Source: Streptomyces dioscori | GTDB taxonomy: Bacteria; Actinomycetota; Actinomycetes; Streptomycetales; Streptomycetaceae | Assembly: GCF_003024195.1 (NCBI RefSeq) | Contig: NZ_KZ679049.1 | Span: 206,513 to 270,512, forward strand | Direction of reading: 5' to 3' | Length of the DNA stretch: 64,000 nt | Shown: positions 26,222 through 35,438 of the stretch, one piece after another | How the letters are laid out: each line of letters opens with the position of its first letter | How positions within the stretch are numbered: the first letter of the stretch is position 1 | Position numbers and translations under genes: made by a program | Notes under the pieces: generated by a model | What the model saw: only the letters and a program-made list of their open reading frames with translations | The model's database searches: none | Told to the model about the DNA's origin: nothing

Positions 26222-26923
26222 ATGCGCCCCGGAGCCGCCGTACTCGCGACCGTCTCTCTCCTCGTCCTGGCCGCGGGACCGGTTCCCGAGGGCCGGGCCC
26301 CGCTGCCCGAGCGGATGGCGGACACGGGCGGCGGGAGCCAGCTCATCACCGCGCGGGCCGCCCGCACCTCCTCGACGACCGGCACGGTCACCTGGTGGGA
26401 CCGGCGTCACGGGCACTGGGTGAAGACCGGTTCGGCGCCCGCGCGCTTCGGCGCGAAGGGGCTCGTCGAGGGCGGCTCACGCGAACAGGGCACGAACACC
26501 ACACCCACCGGCCTGTACGACCTGCCGTACGCCTTCGGGATCGACCCGGCGCCCGAGGGGACGCGCACGCCGTACCGGCCGGTGCGGCGGACCTCCTGGT
26601 GGTGCCAGGACAACGACTCCCGCTCCTACAACCGGTGGACCGACCCCCGCCCGGCCGACTGCCGCGCCGCCGAGTCCGAGCACCTGATCTCGTACGGGAC
26701 GCAGTACGCGTACGCCCTCGTCATCGGTTTCAACTACGCGCGGCCCGTACGCGGACGGGGCGCGGGGATCTTCCTGCACGTCAACGGGCCTGGGGCGACG
26801 GCCGGTTGTGTGTCCGTGCCCAAGGACGCCATGCGGCGCATCCTGAACTGGGCCGAGCCCGGCCGCAGTCCGCACATCGCCATCGGGACGGACCACGGGC
26901 CGACCGCCATCGCTCGCCACTAG
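26222..26923 (+). CDS. secreted L,D-transpeptidase-like (YkuD domain) protein
   Basis: 233 aa, ATG at 26222. An N-terminal hydrophobic signal (VLATVSLLVLAAGP) precedes a Gly/Ala linker. The catalytic motif is FLHVNGPGATAGCVSVPKDA, the His and Gly-Cys-x-Ser arrangement of YkuD enzymes that form 3-3 peptidoglycan cross-links or attach proteins to the wall. The block NTTPTGLYDLPYAFG matches the family's T-P-x-G segment. It is short, with no peptidoglycan-binding domain. Confidence 0.88.
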   Translation: MRPGAAVLATVSLLVLAAGPVPEGRAPLPERMADTGGGSQLITARAARTSSTTGTVTWWDRRHGHWVKTGSAPARFGAKGLVEGGSREQGTNTTPTGLYDLPYAFGIDPAPEGTRTPYRPVRRTSWWCQDNDSRSYNRWTDPRPADCRAAESEHLISYGTQYAYALVIGFNYARPVRGRGAGIFLHVNGPGATAGCVSVPKDAMRRILNWAEPGRSPHIAIGTDHGPTAIARH

Positions 26924-27061
26924 GTGGTGGCCGACTCCGGTTACCGCGAGTCTCAGCAGTTCACGGCTTGCCCCGCGGCCCGTTGAACACACAGCCGTCC
27001 CGGGACGTACCAGTGGGCCTAGGGGTCACTCCCCCTTCCCAGCGTCCCCCACGGAGGAACC

Positions 27062-28432
27062 GTGAGCACGATCGCCGGCGGTCGCGCCGCGCGGCGCCAG
27101 ACGATGCGCCGTATCCGCCCTCGCCGCTCCCCCGCCATCGCGTTGCTGATCGCCGTATGGGCGGGCGCGGCGGGCGTCGTCTGGCTCTGGTGGAGCAACA
27201 CGCCGGCCATCGCCGACGACAAGGGCCGGATCCTGAACGCGGGCCGGATCACCGGTCTGCTCGCCGGCTATCTGATGGCCCTCGTCGTCCTGCAGATGGC
27301 CCGGGTACCCGCACTGGAACGCCGCGTCGGCTCGGACCGGGTCGCCCGCTGGCACGCCATGAGCGGCCGTTACATGCTGTGTCTCGTCCTCGCCCACATC
27401 GGCCTGACGATGTACGGCTACGCCCTCCAGGCGAACACCGGGGTCGTCGAGCAGACCATCGACTCGGTCAAGACCCTGCCCGACATGGGCAAGGCGGCGA
27501 TCGGCACGGGTCTGCTGCTGTTCATCGGCCTGATCTCGGTGGGCGGACTGCGCAAGAGGATCCCGTACGACACCTGGTACCACATCCACCTGCTCACGTA
27601 CGTGTCCGTGTACCTGTCGTTCTGGCACCAGCTGTCCACCGGCAACGACTTCGCCGTCGAGCCCGCCGCGACCACCGCCTGGTACGCGCTGTACGGGGCG
27701 GTCACCGCGCTGGTGATCTGGTACCGGGTGATCACGCCGGTCCGGCTGAACCTGCGCCACCGGATGCAGGTCGAGGAGGTCGTCGAGGAGGCGCCCGGCA
27801 TCGTCTCCGTGCTGATCAGCGGGAAGCGGCTGCACCGGATCGGCGCCGAACCGGGGCAGTTCTTCCGCTGGCGGTTCATGGCGCCGGGCATGCGGCTCAG
27901 CTCGCACCCGTACTCACTGTCGGCCGCGCCGCGCCCCGGGCTGCTGCGGATCACCGTCAAGGCGCTGGGCGACCACAGCACCGCGCTCAAGGGACTCAAG
28001 CGGGGCACGCGGGTGTGGGCCGAGGGCCCGTACGGCGCCCTGACCGCGTCCCGGCGCAGCCAGGGCAAGGTGCTGCTGATGGCCGGCGGCGTGGGCATCA
28101 CCCCGATGCGGGCGCTGTTCGAGACGCTGCCGGCGGAACGTGGCGACCTCACCCTGCTGTACCGGGCCAACAGCACCCAGGACCTGGCGCTGTGGGACGA
28201 GTTGTCGGCCATCGCCGACGAGCGCGGTGCCCGGCTGATGTACGCGGTGAACAGCCCCGACGGGGAGCGCCCCGACATCAACCCGGAGACGCTGCGCCAG
28301 AAGCTGCCCGACATCGACGACCACGACGTGTTCCTGTGCGGGCCGCCCGGCTTCGCCGAGGGCGCGTACACCGCACTGCGCGGCGCCGGCGTACCCGCCC
28401 GCCGCATCCACCACGAGTCCTTCGAACTCTGA
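27062..28432 (+). CDS. ferric-reductase-like transmembrane flavoprotein (FRE/NOX-type)
   Basis: 456 aa. The GTG at 27062 has GGAGG five bases upstream. The first ~220 residues form a six-helix ferric-reductase domain with paired His in helices (WHAMSGRYMLCLVLAHIGL, TWYHIHLLTYVSVYLSFWHQL) suited to bind two hemes b. The FAD-binding domain includes HPYSLSAAPRPG and the NAD(P)H domain has GGVGITPMRALFE and FLCGPPGFAEGAY. It would move electrons from cytosolic NAD(P)H across the membrane. The next two genes encode an exported flavin carrier and its flavinylating enzyme, so electrons probably pass to them. Confidence 0.9.
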   Translation: MSTIAGGRAARRQTMRRIRPRRSPAIALLIAVWAGAAGVVWLWWSNTPAIADDKGRILNAGRITGLLAGYLMALVVLQMARVPALERRVGSDRVARWHAMSGRYMLCLVLAHIGLTMYGYALQANTGVVEQTIDSVKTLPDMGKAAIGTGLLLFIGLISVGGLRKRIPYDTWYHIHLLTYVSVYLSFWHQLSTGNDFAVEPAATTAWYALYGAVTALVIWYRVITPVRLNLRHRMQVEEVVEEAPGIVSVLISGKRLHRIGAEPGQFFRWRFMAPGMRLSSHPYSLSAAPRPGLLRITVKALGDHSTALKGLKRGTRVWAEGPYGALTASRRSQGKVLLMAGGVGITPMRALFETLPAERGDLTLLYRANSTQDLALWDELSAIADERGARLMYAVNSPDGERPDINPETLRQKLPDIDDHDVFLCGPPGFAEGAYTALRGAGVPARRIHHESFEL

Positions 28433-28489
28433 GAACTCTTCAGAACTTTTGCGAATCCTGAGAATCCTGAGGAACGGGAGTCCGGACCC

Positions 28490-29338
28490 ATGAAGAAGAG
28501 CCATCCCCTGCGCCGTGTCGTGCTGGCCGGTGCCGCCACGGTGTCCGGCATCGTCCTGCTGCTGGCGCTGAAGCCCGCGTCGGACCCGGCGGCGGCGTCC
28601 GCCGACAGCGCGGCGCAGCAGCAGGCGTCGGCCGCGCCGCAAGGTTCCGGAGGGGTGCAGGCCGCGGGCGGCACCGAGGCCCAGACGCTCACCGGTGACG
28701 TCGTCAAGACCGACTACGGCAACGTCCAGGTGCGGATCACCGTGGCCGGCGGGAAGATCACCTCGGCCGCGGCCCTGCAGTCGCCGACCGGCGGGCGCAG
28801 TACGACGGTCAGCACCGACGCGGTGCCCAAACTGAACAAGGCGGCCGTCACGGTCGGCAGTGCCGACATCGACGCCGTGTCCGGGGCCACCTACACCAGC
28901 GGCGGCTACAAGAAGTCGCTCCAGTCGGCCCTGGACAAGGCGGGTGCGGCGGGTGCGGCCGACGGTGGCTCGGCCGAGGCGAGCGGCACGGGGGGCACGG
29001 GGGGCACCACCGGTGGCGGCAGTGGTTCGGGGGACGCGAGCGGGTCCGGGGCCGGGGCCGCGCAGGCGAAGACCGTCACCGGCAAGGCCGTCACGACCGA
29101 CTACGGGCCCGTGCAGGTACGGGTCACCGTGACCGGCGGGAAGATCACCAAGGCCGAGGCCGTGCAGCAGCCCAAGGGGGGCCGCAGCGACCAGATCAGC
29201 GCGGACGCGGTGCCGAAGCTGAACGCGGCGGCGGTCGCCGCGGGCAACGCCGACATCGACGCGGTGTCCGGGGCCACCTACACCAGCGGCGGCTACAAGG
29301 AGTCCCTGCAGTCGGCCCTGGACCAGGCCGGTGGCTGA
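28490..29338 (+). CDS. exported protein with two FMN-binding domains
   Basis: 282 aa. The N-terminus is a signal or anchor (VVLAGAATVSGIVLLLALKP). Two FMN_bind domains follow (about residues 65-150 and 195-282), each ending in DAVSGATYTSGGYK, the site where ApbE links FMN to a Thr through a phosphoester. A Gly/Ser/Thr-rich spacer separates them. The two domains are close copies. Ends within the first codons of apbE (8-bp overlap). Likely the extracytoplasmic electron carrier partnered with the upstream ferric-reductase-like protein. Confidence 0.92.
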   Translation: MKKSHPLRRVVLAGAATVSGIVLLLALKPASDPAAASADSAAQQQASAAPQGSGGVQAAGGTEAQTLTGDVVKTDYGNVQVRITVAGGKITSAAALQSPTGGRSTTVSTDAVPKLNKAAVTVGSADIDAVSGATYTSGGYKKSLQSALDKAGAAGAADGGSAEASGTGGTGGTTGGGSGSGDASGSGAGAAQAKTVTGKAVTTDYGPVQVRVTVTGGKITKAEAVQQPKGGRSDQISADAVPKLNAAAVAAGNADIDAVSGATYTSGGYKESLQSALDQAGG

Positions 29339-30155
29339 ACCCGCTGAACCTGCCGGGTCCGCGGGGTCCGCCGAGTCCGCGGGGGCGCCCCTTGCCGTGC
29401 GGCACGCGGAGGAGGTGATGGGGACGGTCTTCTCCTTCGACGTACGCGGGGGCGAACCCGAAGCCGTACGGGCCGCGTTGGCTGCGGCGGTCGCCGAACT
29501 CCACGTGGTGGACGAAGTGTTCAGCACCTACCGTCCGGACAGTCAGATCTCCCGGCTGGCGCAGGGGGTACTGACCGTGGACGAATGCGATCCGGAAGTC
29601 GCCGAGGTCCTCGAACTGTGCGCGGAGGCCGAGCGGTTGAGCGACGGCTGGTTCAGTTCGACGTACGCGGGGTCCGTCGACCCGACCGGCATCGTGAAGG
29701 GCTGGTCCGTCGAACGGGCGGCCCTGCTGCTCGTGGAGGCCGGGGCGAGCGGGGTGAGCGTGAACGGCGGGGGTGACGTGCAGATGTACGGCGTGCCGGG
29801 GCCGCACCGGCCCTGGCGGGTCGGGGTGGCCGACCCGTTGCGGCCGGGCGGGCTGGCCGCGGTGGTGTCCGCGGCGGGAGTGGACCGGCTGGCGGTGGCC
29901 ACGTCGGGGTCCGCGGAGCGGGGTACGCACATCGTGGATCCGCGTACCGGGCGCTCCGCGGTGACCGATCTGGTGGCGGTGACCGTCGTGGGGCCTCGGA
30001 TCACATGGGCGGACGCGTGGGCGACGGCGGCGTTCGCGATGGGGTCGCGGGAGGGGTTGGCGTGGTTGGAGTCGTTGCCGGACGTCGAGGCGTTGCTGAT
30101 CACCGCGGGGGATGAGGTGCGCTGCACGGGGGGTCTGGCCGACCGGTTGGGGTGA
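29331..30155 (+). CDS. apbE: FAD:protein FMN transferase
   Basis: 274 aa from the GTG at 29331, which overlaps the upstream stop; the first ~25 residues are Ala/Gly/Ser/Glu-rich and not conserved. ApbE features are EEVMGTVFSFDV at the start, STYRPDSQISRL, VNGGGDVQMYG (FAD-binding Gly motif) and ATSGSAERGTHIVDPRTG (Mg site). It transfers FMN from FAD to a Thr of the adjacent FMN-binding protein. No lipobox is seen, so it appears cytoplasmic or to be exported by another route. Confidence 0.93.
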   Translation: MAEPAEPAGSAGSAESAGAPLAVRHAEEVMGTVFSFDVRGGEPEAVRAALAAAVAELHVVDEVFSTYRPDSQISRLAQGVLTVDECDPEVAEVLELCAEAERLSDGWFSSTYAGSVDPTGIVKGWSVERAALLLVEAGASGVSVNGGGDVQMYGVPGPHRPWRVGVADPLRPGGLAAVVSAAGVDRLAVATSGSAERGTHIVDPRTGRSAVTDLVAVTVVGPRITWADAWATAAFAMGSREGLAWLESLPDVEALLITAGDEVRCTGGLADRLG

Positions 30156-30470
30156 TCCGACCTGCGGCCGCGTACGGGCCGCGCCCTGACGGGGCACAGC
30201 CCCCGGTTTTCGGGTGCGGCTGCGTCGTGGTTGCTCGCGCAGTTCCCCGCGCCCCTGAAAGACGGGGGCTGCGCCCCTGTCTTTCATCCTGGAGCGCCGA
30301 CCCGCCCCACGCTTTCAGGGGCGCGGGGAACTGCGCGGCCAACCACCACGCACCCGCAGCCGGGGAGCAAGCGAAGCCGGGGCGCAGCCCCGCTTCCCAG
30401 GGGCGCGGGGAACTGCGCGGCCGGCCACCACGCACCCGCAGATGGGGAGAAGTGGCGGGCGGCGCAGACC
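30156..30470. repeat. dispersed hairpin repeats between convergent apbE and argR
   Basis: This 315-bp gap holds one forward unit (near 30240) and two reverse units (near 30318 and 30398) of the common repeat, plus a hairpin of GACGGGGGCTGCGCCCCTGTC type near 30265. The forward-then-reverse layout mirrors the larger array at 22.3 kb. It probably terminates both genes. Confidence 0.65.
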
Positions 30471-31007
30471 TCAGTGGTGGTTCTGGGCCAGGCGCAGCAA
30501 GTGGTCCGCCAGGGCCTGCCCGCCCGTCGGGTCGCGGCTGATCAGCAGCAGCGTGTCGTCACCCGCGATCGTCCCCAGGATGTCCTGCAGTTCCGCCTGA
30601 TCGATGGCCGAGGCGAGGAACTGCGCGGCGCCGGGCGGAGTCCGCAGAACCACCAGGTTCGCCGAAGCCTCCGCGGAGATCAGCAGCTCCGCGGACAGCC
30701 GCCGCATCCGCTCCTCCTTCGCCGACTCCCCCAGCGGAGCGCGCGGCGTCCGGAAACCCCCCTCGCTCGGCACCGCGTAGATCAGGTCGCCGTCGTTGTT
30801 GCGGATCTTCACCGCGTTCAGCTCGTCCAGGTCCCGGGACAGCGTCGCCTGCGTGACGTGCAGCCCGTCGTCCGCGAGCAGCTTCGCCAACTGGCTCTGC
30901 GAGCGCACCGGCTGCCGGTTGAGGATGTCCACGATCCGGCGGTGGCGTGCGGTGCGGGTCTGCGGAACAGCGGGTCCCGCGTGGTCGTGATCCTGCGCCT
31001 GAGTCAT
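30471..31007 (-). CDS. argR: arginine repressor
   Basis: 178 aa, slightly longer than usual because of a ~20-residue N-terminal extension. The winged-helix DNA-binding domain includes LAKLLADDGLHVTQATLSRDLDEL (the SR.L motif). The C-terminal oligomerisation/arginine-binding domain ends QDILGTIAGDDTLLLISRD, with the GDDT motif. It represses the arg genes with arginine as corepressor by binding ARG boxes such as the one at the argC promoter. It is the last gene of the argCJBDR operon. Confidence 0.96.
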   Translation of the reverse strand: MTQAQDHDHAGPAVPQTRTARHRRIVDILNRQPVRSQSQLAKLLADDGLHVTQATLSRDLDELNAVKIRNNDGDLIYAVPSEGGFRTPRAPLGESAKEERMRRLSAELLISAEASANLVVLRTPPGAAQFLASAIDQAELQDILGTIAGDDTLLLISRDPTGGQALADHLLRLAQNHH

Positions 31008-31025
31008 CGTCGTCTCATTCTCCGG

Positions 31026-32309
31026 TCATTCTCCGGTTCGTCCGTCCCCGTTGGACCCGTTGGTCCGGTCGGTCACCGTGTCGAGAACACCGGGGAGGGC
31101 CCCGAGGAACGTGTCCACCTCGTCCTCGGTGATGTTCAGGGGCGGCATCAGCCGTACGACATCGGGGGCGGGCGCGTTCACCAGGAGGCCGGCGTCCTGA
31201 GCCGCCTGTTGCGCTCGGGGCGCGAGCGGCTCGGTGAGCACGATACCCAGGAGGAGCCCGGAGCCACGGACATGGTCGACCAGCGGGTGTCCGAGGGACT
31301 CGATTCCCTCGCGCAACTTCTCTCCGGCCCGCTTCACGTTCTCCAGCAGGCCCTCGGACTCGATCGTGTCGAGTACGGCGAGCCCCGCGGCGCAGGCGAC
31401 GGGGTTGCCGCCGAACGTCGTGCCGTGGTGACCGGGCTTCAGGAACTGCGCGGCCCGTCCGAAGGCGACCGTCGCACCGAGCGGCAGGCCGCCGCCGAGG
31501 CCCTTCGCGAGCGTGACGATGTCGGGCAGGACACCCTCGTGCGCCTGGTACTCGAACCAGTGCCCGGTCCTGCCGACCCCGGTCTGCACCTCGTCCAGGA
31601 CGAGCAGGCTGCCGGTGGCCGCGGTGATGGCACGGGCCGCCTTGAGGTAGCCGGGGGGCGGCACGACGACGCCGTTCTCGCCCTGGATCGGCTCGATGAC
31701 GACGAGCGCGGTGTCCTCGGTGACGGCGGCGGCCAGCGCCTGCGGGTCCCCGTACGGGACATGGGTGACGTCGCCGGGCAGCGGCAGGAACGGATCCCGC
31801 TTGCCCGGCTGGCCGGTGAGCGAGAGCGCGCCCATGGTGCGGCCGTGGAAGCCGCCGTCGGTCGCGACCATGTGCGGGCGGCCGGTCAGCCGGCCGATCT
31901 TGAAGGCGCCCTCGACGGCCTCGGCACCCGAGTTGCAGAAGTAGACGCGGCCCTCGCGTCCGAAGAGCTGGAGGAGCCGTTCGGCGAGCGCGACGGGCGG
32001 TTCGGCGACGAACAGGTTGGAGACGTGGCCGAGGGACGCGATCTGCCGGCTCACGGCTTCGACGATCGCCGGGTGGGCGTGGCCGAGCGCGTTGACCGCG
32101 ATCCCGCCGACGAAGTCCAGGTACTCCGTGCCGTCGGCGTCCCACAGCCTGGTGCCGGCGCCGCGGACGAGGGGCAGCCGGGGGGTGCCGTAGTTGTCCA
32201 TGAGCGCGCCCTGCCAGCGCCGGGTGAGCTCATCGTTGGCAGAATTGGCGGTGTTGGCGGTGTTGGCGGTGTTGGCGGTGTTGGCGGTGTTGGCGGTGTT
32301 GGCGGTCAT
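31026..32309 (-). CDS. argD: acetylornithine aminotransferase
   Basis: 427 aa. PLP class-III aminotransferase with LVLDEVQTGVGRTG (Asp that binds the PLP nitrogen), the Lys in LAKGLGGGLPLGATVAFG, and GTTFGGNPVACAAGLAVLD. It converts N-acetylglutamate semialdehyde to N-acetylornithine using glutamate. Its first ~25 residues are an odd TAN-TAN-TAN run encoded by a 9-bp tandem repeat; conserved sequence begins at ELTRRWQGALMDNYGTP. Start ATG overlaps the argB stop (ATGA). The repeat may vary in copy number without changing frame. Confidence 0.95.
   Translation of the reverse strand: MTANTANTANTANTANTANTANSANDELTRRWQGALMDNYGTPRLPLVRGAGTRLWDADGTEYLDFVGGIAVNALGHAHPAIVEAVSRQIASLGHVSNLFVAEPPVALAERLLQLFGREGRVYFCNSGAEAVEGAFKIGRLTGRPHMVATDGGFHGRTMGALSLTGQPGKRDPFLPLPGDVTHVPYGDPQALAAAVTEDTALVVIEPIQGENGVVVPPPGYLKAARAITAATGSLLVLDEVQTGVGRTGHWFEYQAHEGVLPDIVTLAKGLGGGLPLGATVAFGRAAQFLKPGHHGTTFGGNPVACAAGLAVLDTIESEGLLENVKRAGEKLREGIESLGHPLVDHVRGSGLLLGIVLTEPLAPRAQQAAQDAGLLVNAPAPDVVRLMPPLNITEDEVDTFLGALPGVLDTVTDRTNGSNGDGRTGE
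32243..32309 (-). repeat. 9-bp tandem repeat encoding TAN at the ArgD N-terminus
   Basis: About seven copies of the 9-mer GTTGGCGGT (plus strand) fill the first codons of argD. Copy-number change keeps the reading frame and would lengthen or shorten only the disordered N-terminus next to the coupled start codon. Confidence 0.85.
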
Positions 32310-33214
32310 GCGTCGGCGTCCCCCTCCGCATCGGGCACGACCATCGTGCCGATGCCTTCGTCCGTGAAGATCTCCAGCAGGATCGAGTGCTGGACCCGGC
32401 CGTCGATCACGCGGGCGGTGTTCACGCCGTTGCGCACGGCGTGCAGACAGCCCTCCATCTTCGGCACCATGCCGCTGGCCAGCTCGGGCAGCAGCTTCTC
32501 CAGCTCCTTGGCGGTGAGCCGGCTGATGACCTCGTCGGAGTTGGGCCAGTCCTCGTACAGCCCCTCGACGTCGGTGAGGACCATCAGTGTCTCGGCGCCC
32601 AGCGCCGCAGCGAGTGCCGCAGCCGCCGTATCAGCATTGACGTTGTAGACATGTCCGTCGTCCTGACTGCGGGCGATCGAGGAGACGACCGGGATCCGGC
32701 CGTCGGCGAGCAGTGCCTCGATCGCGCCCGTGTCGATCGCGGTGATCTCGCCCACCCGCCCGATGTCGACCAGTTCCCCGTCGATCTCGGGCTGGTGCTT
32801 GACGGCGGTGATGGTGTGCGCGTCCTCGCCGGTGAGTCCCACGGCGAGCGGCCCGTGCTGGTTGAGCAGTCCGACCAGTTCGCGCTGGACCTGTCCGGCG
32901 AGCACCATCCGTACGACGTCCATGGCGTCCTCGGTGGTGACCCTGAGGCCCGCCTTGAACTCGCTGACGATGCCGTGCCGGTCCAGGGCCGCGCTGATCT
33001 GCGGGCCGCCGCCGTGCACGACCACGGGCTTGAGCCCGGCCTGGCGCAGGAACACCACGTCCTGGGCGAACGCGGCCTTCAGGTCCTCGTCGATCATGGC
33101 GTTGCCGCCGAACTTGATGACGACGGTCTTGCCGTTGTGCCGGGTCAGCCAGGGCAGCGCCTCGATGAGGATCTGCGCCTTGGGCAGCGCGGTGTGCTTA
33201 CGGGTGGCGCTCAT
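32306..33214 (-). CDS. argB: acetylglutamate kinase
   Basis: 302 aa, ATG at 33214 overlapping the argJ stop. Amino-acid kinase fold with VVIKFGGNAM (phosphate-binding Lys/Gly), PVVVHGGGPQISAALDRHG (acetylglutamate site) and NVNADTAAAALAAALGAE. It phosphorylates N-acetylglutamate with ATP, the controlled step of the cyclic arginine pathway. The N-terminal ~25 residues (HTALPKAQILIEALPWLTR) resemble the helix that mediates hexamer formation and arginine inhibition in other ArgB enzymes. Confidence 0.97.
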   Translation of the reverse strand: MSATRKHTALPKAQILIEALPWLTRHNGKTVVIKFGGNAMIDEDLKAAFAQDVVFLRQAGLKPVVVHGGGPQISAALDRHGIVSEFKAGLRVTTEDAMDVVRMVLAGQVQRELVGLLNQHGPLAVGLTGEDAHTITAVKHQPEIDGELVDIGRVGEITAIDTGAIEALLADGRIPVVSSIARSQDDGHVYNVNADTAAAALAAALGAETLMVLTDVEGLYEDWPNSDEVISRLTAKELEKLLPELASGMVPKMEGCLHAVRNGVNTARVIDGRVQHSILLEIFTDEGIGTMVVPDAEGDADA

Positions 33215-34389
33215 GACGAGTACGCGCTGTTCTCGTGGACGTACTCGGCGGTGAGGTCGTTGGTCCAGATAGTGGCGGTCTCGGTGCCCGCGGCGAGGTC
33301 GGCGACGATGTGGACCTCGCGGTAGCGCATGTCGACCTGGTCGCGGTCCTCGCCCACAGAACCGTTCTTGCAGACCCAGACGCCGTTGATGGCGACGTTC
33401 AGCAGGTCGGGCTCGAAGGCGGCGGAGGTCGTGCCGATGGCGGAGAGCACGCGGCCCCAGTTGGGGTCCTCGCCGTGGATGGCGCACTTGAGGAGGTTGT
33501 TGCGGGCGATGGAGCGGCCCACCTCGACGGCGTCGTCCTCGCTGGCCGCGTTGACGACCTCGATCCTGATGTCCTTGCCCGCGCCCTCGGCGTCCCGGAT
33601 CAGCTGCTGGCCGAGGTCGTCGCAGACGGCCCGTACGGCTTCGGCGAACTCCGCGTACTCGGGCGTGATCTGCGAGGCGCCGGAGGCGAGCAGCAGCACG
33701 GTGTCGTTGGTCGACATGCAGCCGTCGGAGTCGACCCGGTCGAAGGTGACCTTCGTGGCCGCCCGCAGCGCCTTGTCCAGGCTGTCGCTGTCGACGTCGG
33801 CGTCCGTGGTGAGGACGACGAGCATCGTGGCGAGGCCGGGGGCGAGCATGCCCGCGCCCTTGGCCATGCCGCCGACGGTCCAGCCGTCGCCCTGCACGAC
33901 CGAGGTCTTGTGGACGGTGTCGGTGGTCTTGATGGCGATGGCGGCCTTCTCGCCGCCGTGCGGGCTGAGCTGGGCGACGGCCTTGTCGATGCCCCGGCGC
34001 ACCTTGTCCATCGGCAGGAGGATGCCGATGAGGCCCGTGGAGCAGACGGCGATCCAGCCCGGGGAGTGACCGCCCGTGTCGTCGAGCCCCGCGCTGTTGA
34101 GGGAGTCGGCGGTCTTCTCGGCGGTGGCGTGCGTGTCCTGGAAGCCCTTCGGTCCCGTACAGGCGTTGGCGCCGCCGGAGTTGAGGACGACGGCGGTCAG
34201 CTGACCGCCCTTGAGGACCTGCTCGGACCACAGCACCGGCGCGGCCTTCACTCGGTTGGAGGTGAAGACGCCCGCGGCGGCGAGGCGCGGTCCGTTGTTG
34301 ACCACGAGGGCCAGGTCGGGGTTGCCGTTCTCCTTGATCCCGGCGGCGATGCCGGCCGCCGTGAACCCCTTGGCTGCCGTGACACTCAC
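33211..34389 (-). CDS. argJ: bifunctional glutamate N-acetyltransferase/ornithine acetyltransferase
   Basis: 392 aa from the GTG at 34389, which overlaps the argC stop (GTGA). The ORF extends further upstream only in shadow of argC. The self-cleavage region is KGAGMLAPGLATMLVVLTTD, where the conserved Thr of ATML becomes the catalytic nucleophile of the beta chain. It recycles the acetyl group from N-acetylornithine to glutamate. The C-terminus YVHENSAYSS is the conserved ArgJ end. Part of the tightly overlapping argC-J-B-D operon. Confidence 0.96.
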   Translation of the reverse strand: MSVTAAKGFTAAGIAAGIKENGNPDLALVVNNGPRLAAAGVFTSNRVKAAPVLWSEQVLKGGQLTAVVLNSGGANACTGPKGFQDTHATAEKTADSLNSAGLDDTGGHSPGWIAVCSTGLIGILLPMDKVRRGIDKAVAQLSPHGGEKAAIAIKTTDTVHKTSVVQGDGWTVGGMAKGAGMLAPGLATMLVVLTTDADVDSDSLDKALRAATKVTFDRVDSDGCMSTNDTVLLLASGASQITPEYAEFAEAVRAVCDDLGQQLIRDAEGAGKDIRIEVVNAASEDDAVEVGRSIARNNLLKCAIHGEDPNWGRVLSAIGTTSAAFEPDLLNVAINGVWVCKNGSVGEDRDQVDMRYREVHIVADLAAGTETATIWTNDLTAEYVHENSAYSS

Positions 34390-35414
34390 GGTGCGACTCC
34401 GATCGTGGAAAGCCCGGTGGCCTCGTCGAGTCCGAGGGCGATGTTCATGCTCTGGACGGCACCGCCCGCGGTGCCCTTGGTGAGGTTGTCGATGGCGCTG
34501 ATCGCGATGATGCGCCCCGCGGCGGCGTCGTACGCGACCTGCACCTGAACGGCGTTGGAACCGTGGACGGACGCGGTGGCCGGCCACTGCCCCTCGGGCA
34601 GCAGGCGCACGAACGGCTCGTCCGCGTACGCCTTCTCGTAGGCGGCCCGCACGGACTCCGCCGTGACGCCGGGCTTCGCCTTGGCGCTGCAGGTGGCGAG
34701 GATGCCCCGGGACATCGGGGCGAGGGTCGGGGTGAAGGAGACGGTGACGGGCCCGTCCGCGACCGCGCCGAGGTTCTGGATCATCTCGGGGGTGTGCCGG
34801 TGGCCGCCGCCGACGCCGTACGGGGACATGGACCCCATGACCTCGCTGCCGAGCAGATGCGTCTTGGGGGACTTGCCGGCGCCGGACGTGCCGGACGCGG
34901 CGACGACGACGGCCTCGTTCTCGGCGAGGCCGGCCGCGTAGGCGGGGACGAGTGCCAGTGTGACGGCCGTCGGATAGCAGCCGGGGACGGCGATGCGCTT
35001 CGACCCCTCCAGCGCCGCGCGGGCGCCGGGCAGCTCGGGGAGGCCGTAGGGCCAGGTCCCGGCGTGCGGGGAGCCGTAGAACCGCTCCCAGTCGGCCGCG
35101 TCCTTCAGCCGGAAGTCGGCGCCCATGTCGACGACCAGGACCTCCGGGCCGAGCTGCTCGGCCACGGCGGCGGACTGCCCGTGGGGCAGCGCCAGGAAGA
35201 CGACGTCGTGCCCCGCGAGGATCTCGGCCGTGGTCTCCTGGAGTACGCGGTCGGCCAGCGGGAAGAGATGTGGCTGCAGCGCGCCGAGGCGCTGTCCCGC
35301 GTTGGAGTTGCCGGTCAGGGCGCCGATCTCGATCTCGGGGTGCACCAGAAGCAGACGCAGCAGTTCCCCGCCCGCGTACCCACTCGCTCCGGCCACTGCC
35401 GCACGTACCGCCAT
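34386..35414 (-). CDS. argC: N-acetyl-gamma-glutamyl-phosphate reductase
   Basis: 342 aa, ATG at 35414 with AGGAGG upstream. NADP-binding AVAGASGYAGGELLRLLLVHPE at the N-terminus and the catalytic Cys in VPGCYPTAVTLAL. His in GGGHRHTPEM completes the site. It reduces N-acetylglutamyl phosphate to the semialdehyde. It is the first gene of the argCJBD(R) operon and the last core-chromosome gene before the Tn7-like element; its promoter is intact (see 35439-35467). Confidence 0.97.
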   Translation of the reverse strand: MAVRAAVAGASGYAGGELLRLLLVHPEIEIGALTGNSNAGQRLGALQPHLFPLADRVLQETTAEILAGHDVVFLALPHGQSAAVAEQLGPEVLVVDMGADFRLKDAADWERFYGSPHAGTWPYGLPELPGARAALEGSKRIAVPGCYPTAVTLALVPAYAAGLAENEAVVVAASGTSGAGKSPKTHLLGSEVMGSMSPYGVGGGHRHTPEMIQNLGAVADGPVTVSFTPTLAPMSRGILATCSAKAKPGVTAESVRAAYEKAYADEPFVRLLPEGQWPATASVHGSNAVQVQVAYDAAAGRIIAISAIDNLTKGTAGGAVQSMNIALGLDEATGLSTIGVAP

Positions 35415-35438
35415 GGAACCCTCCTCTTGGATGGCATG

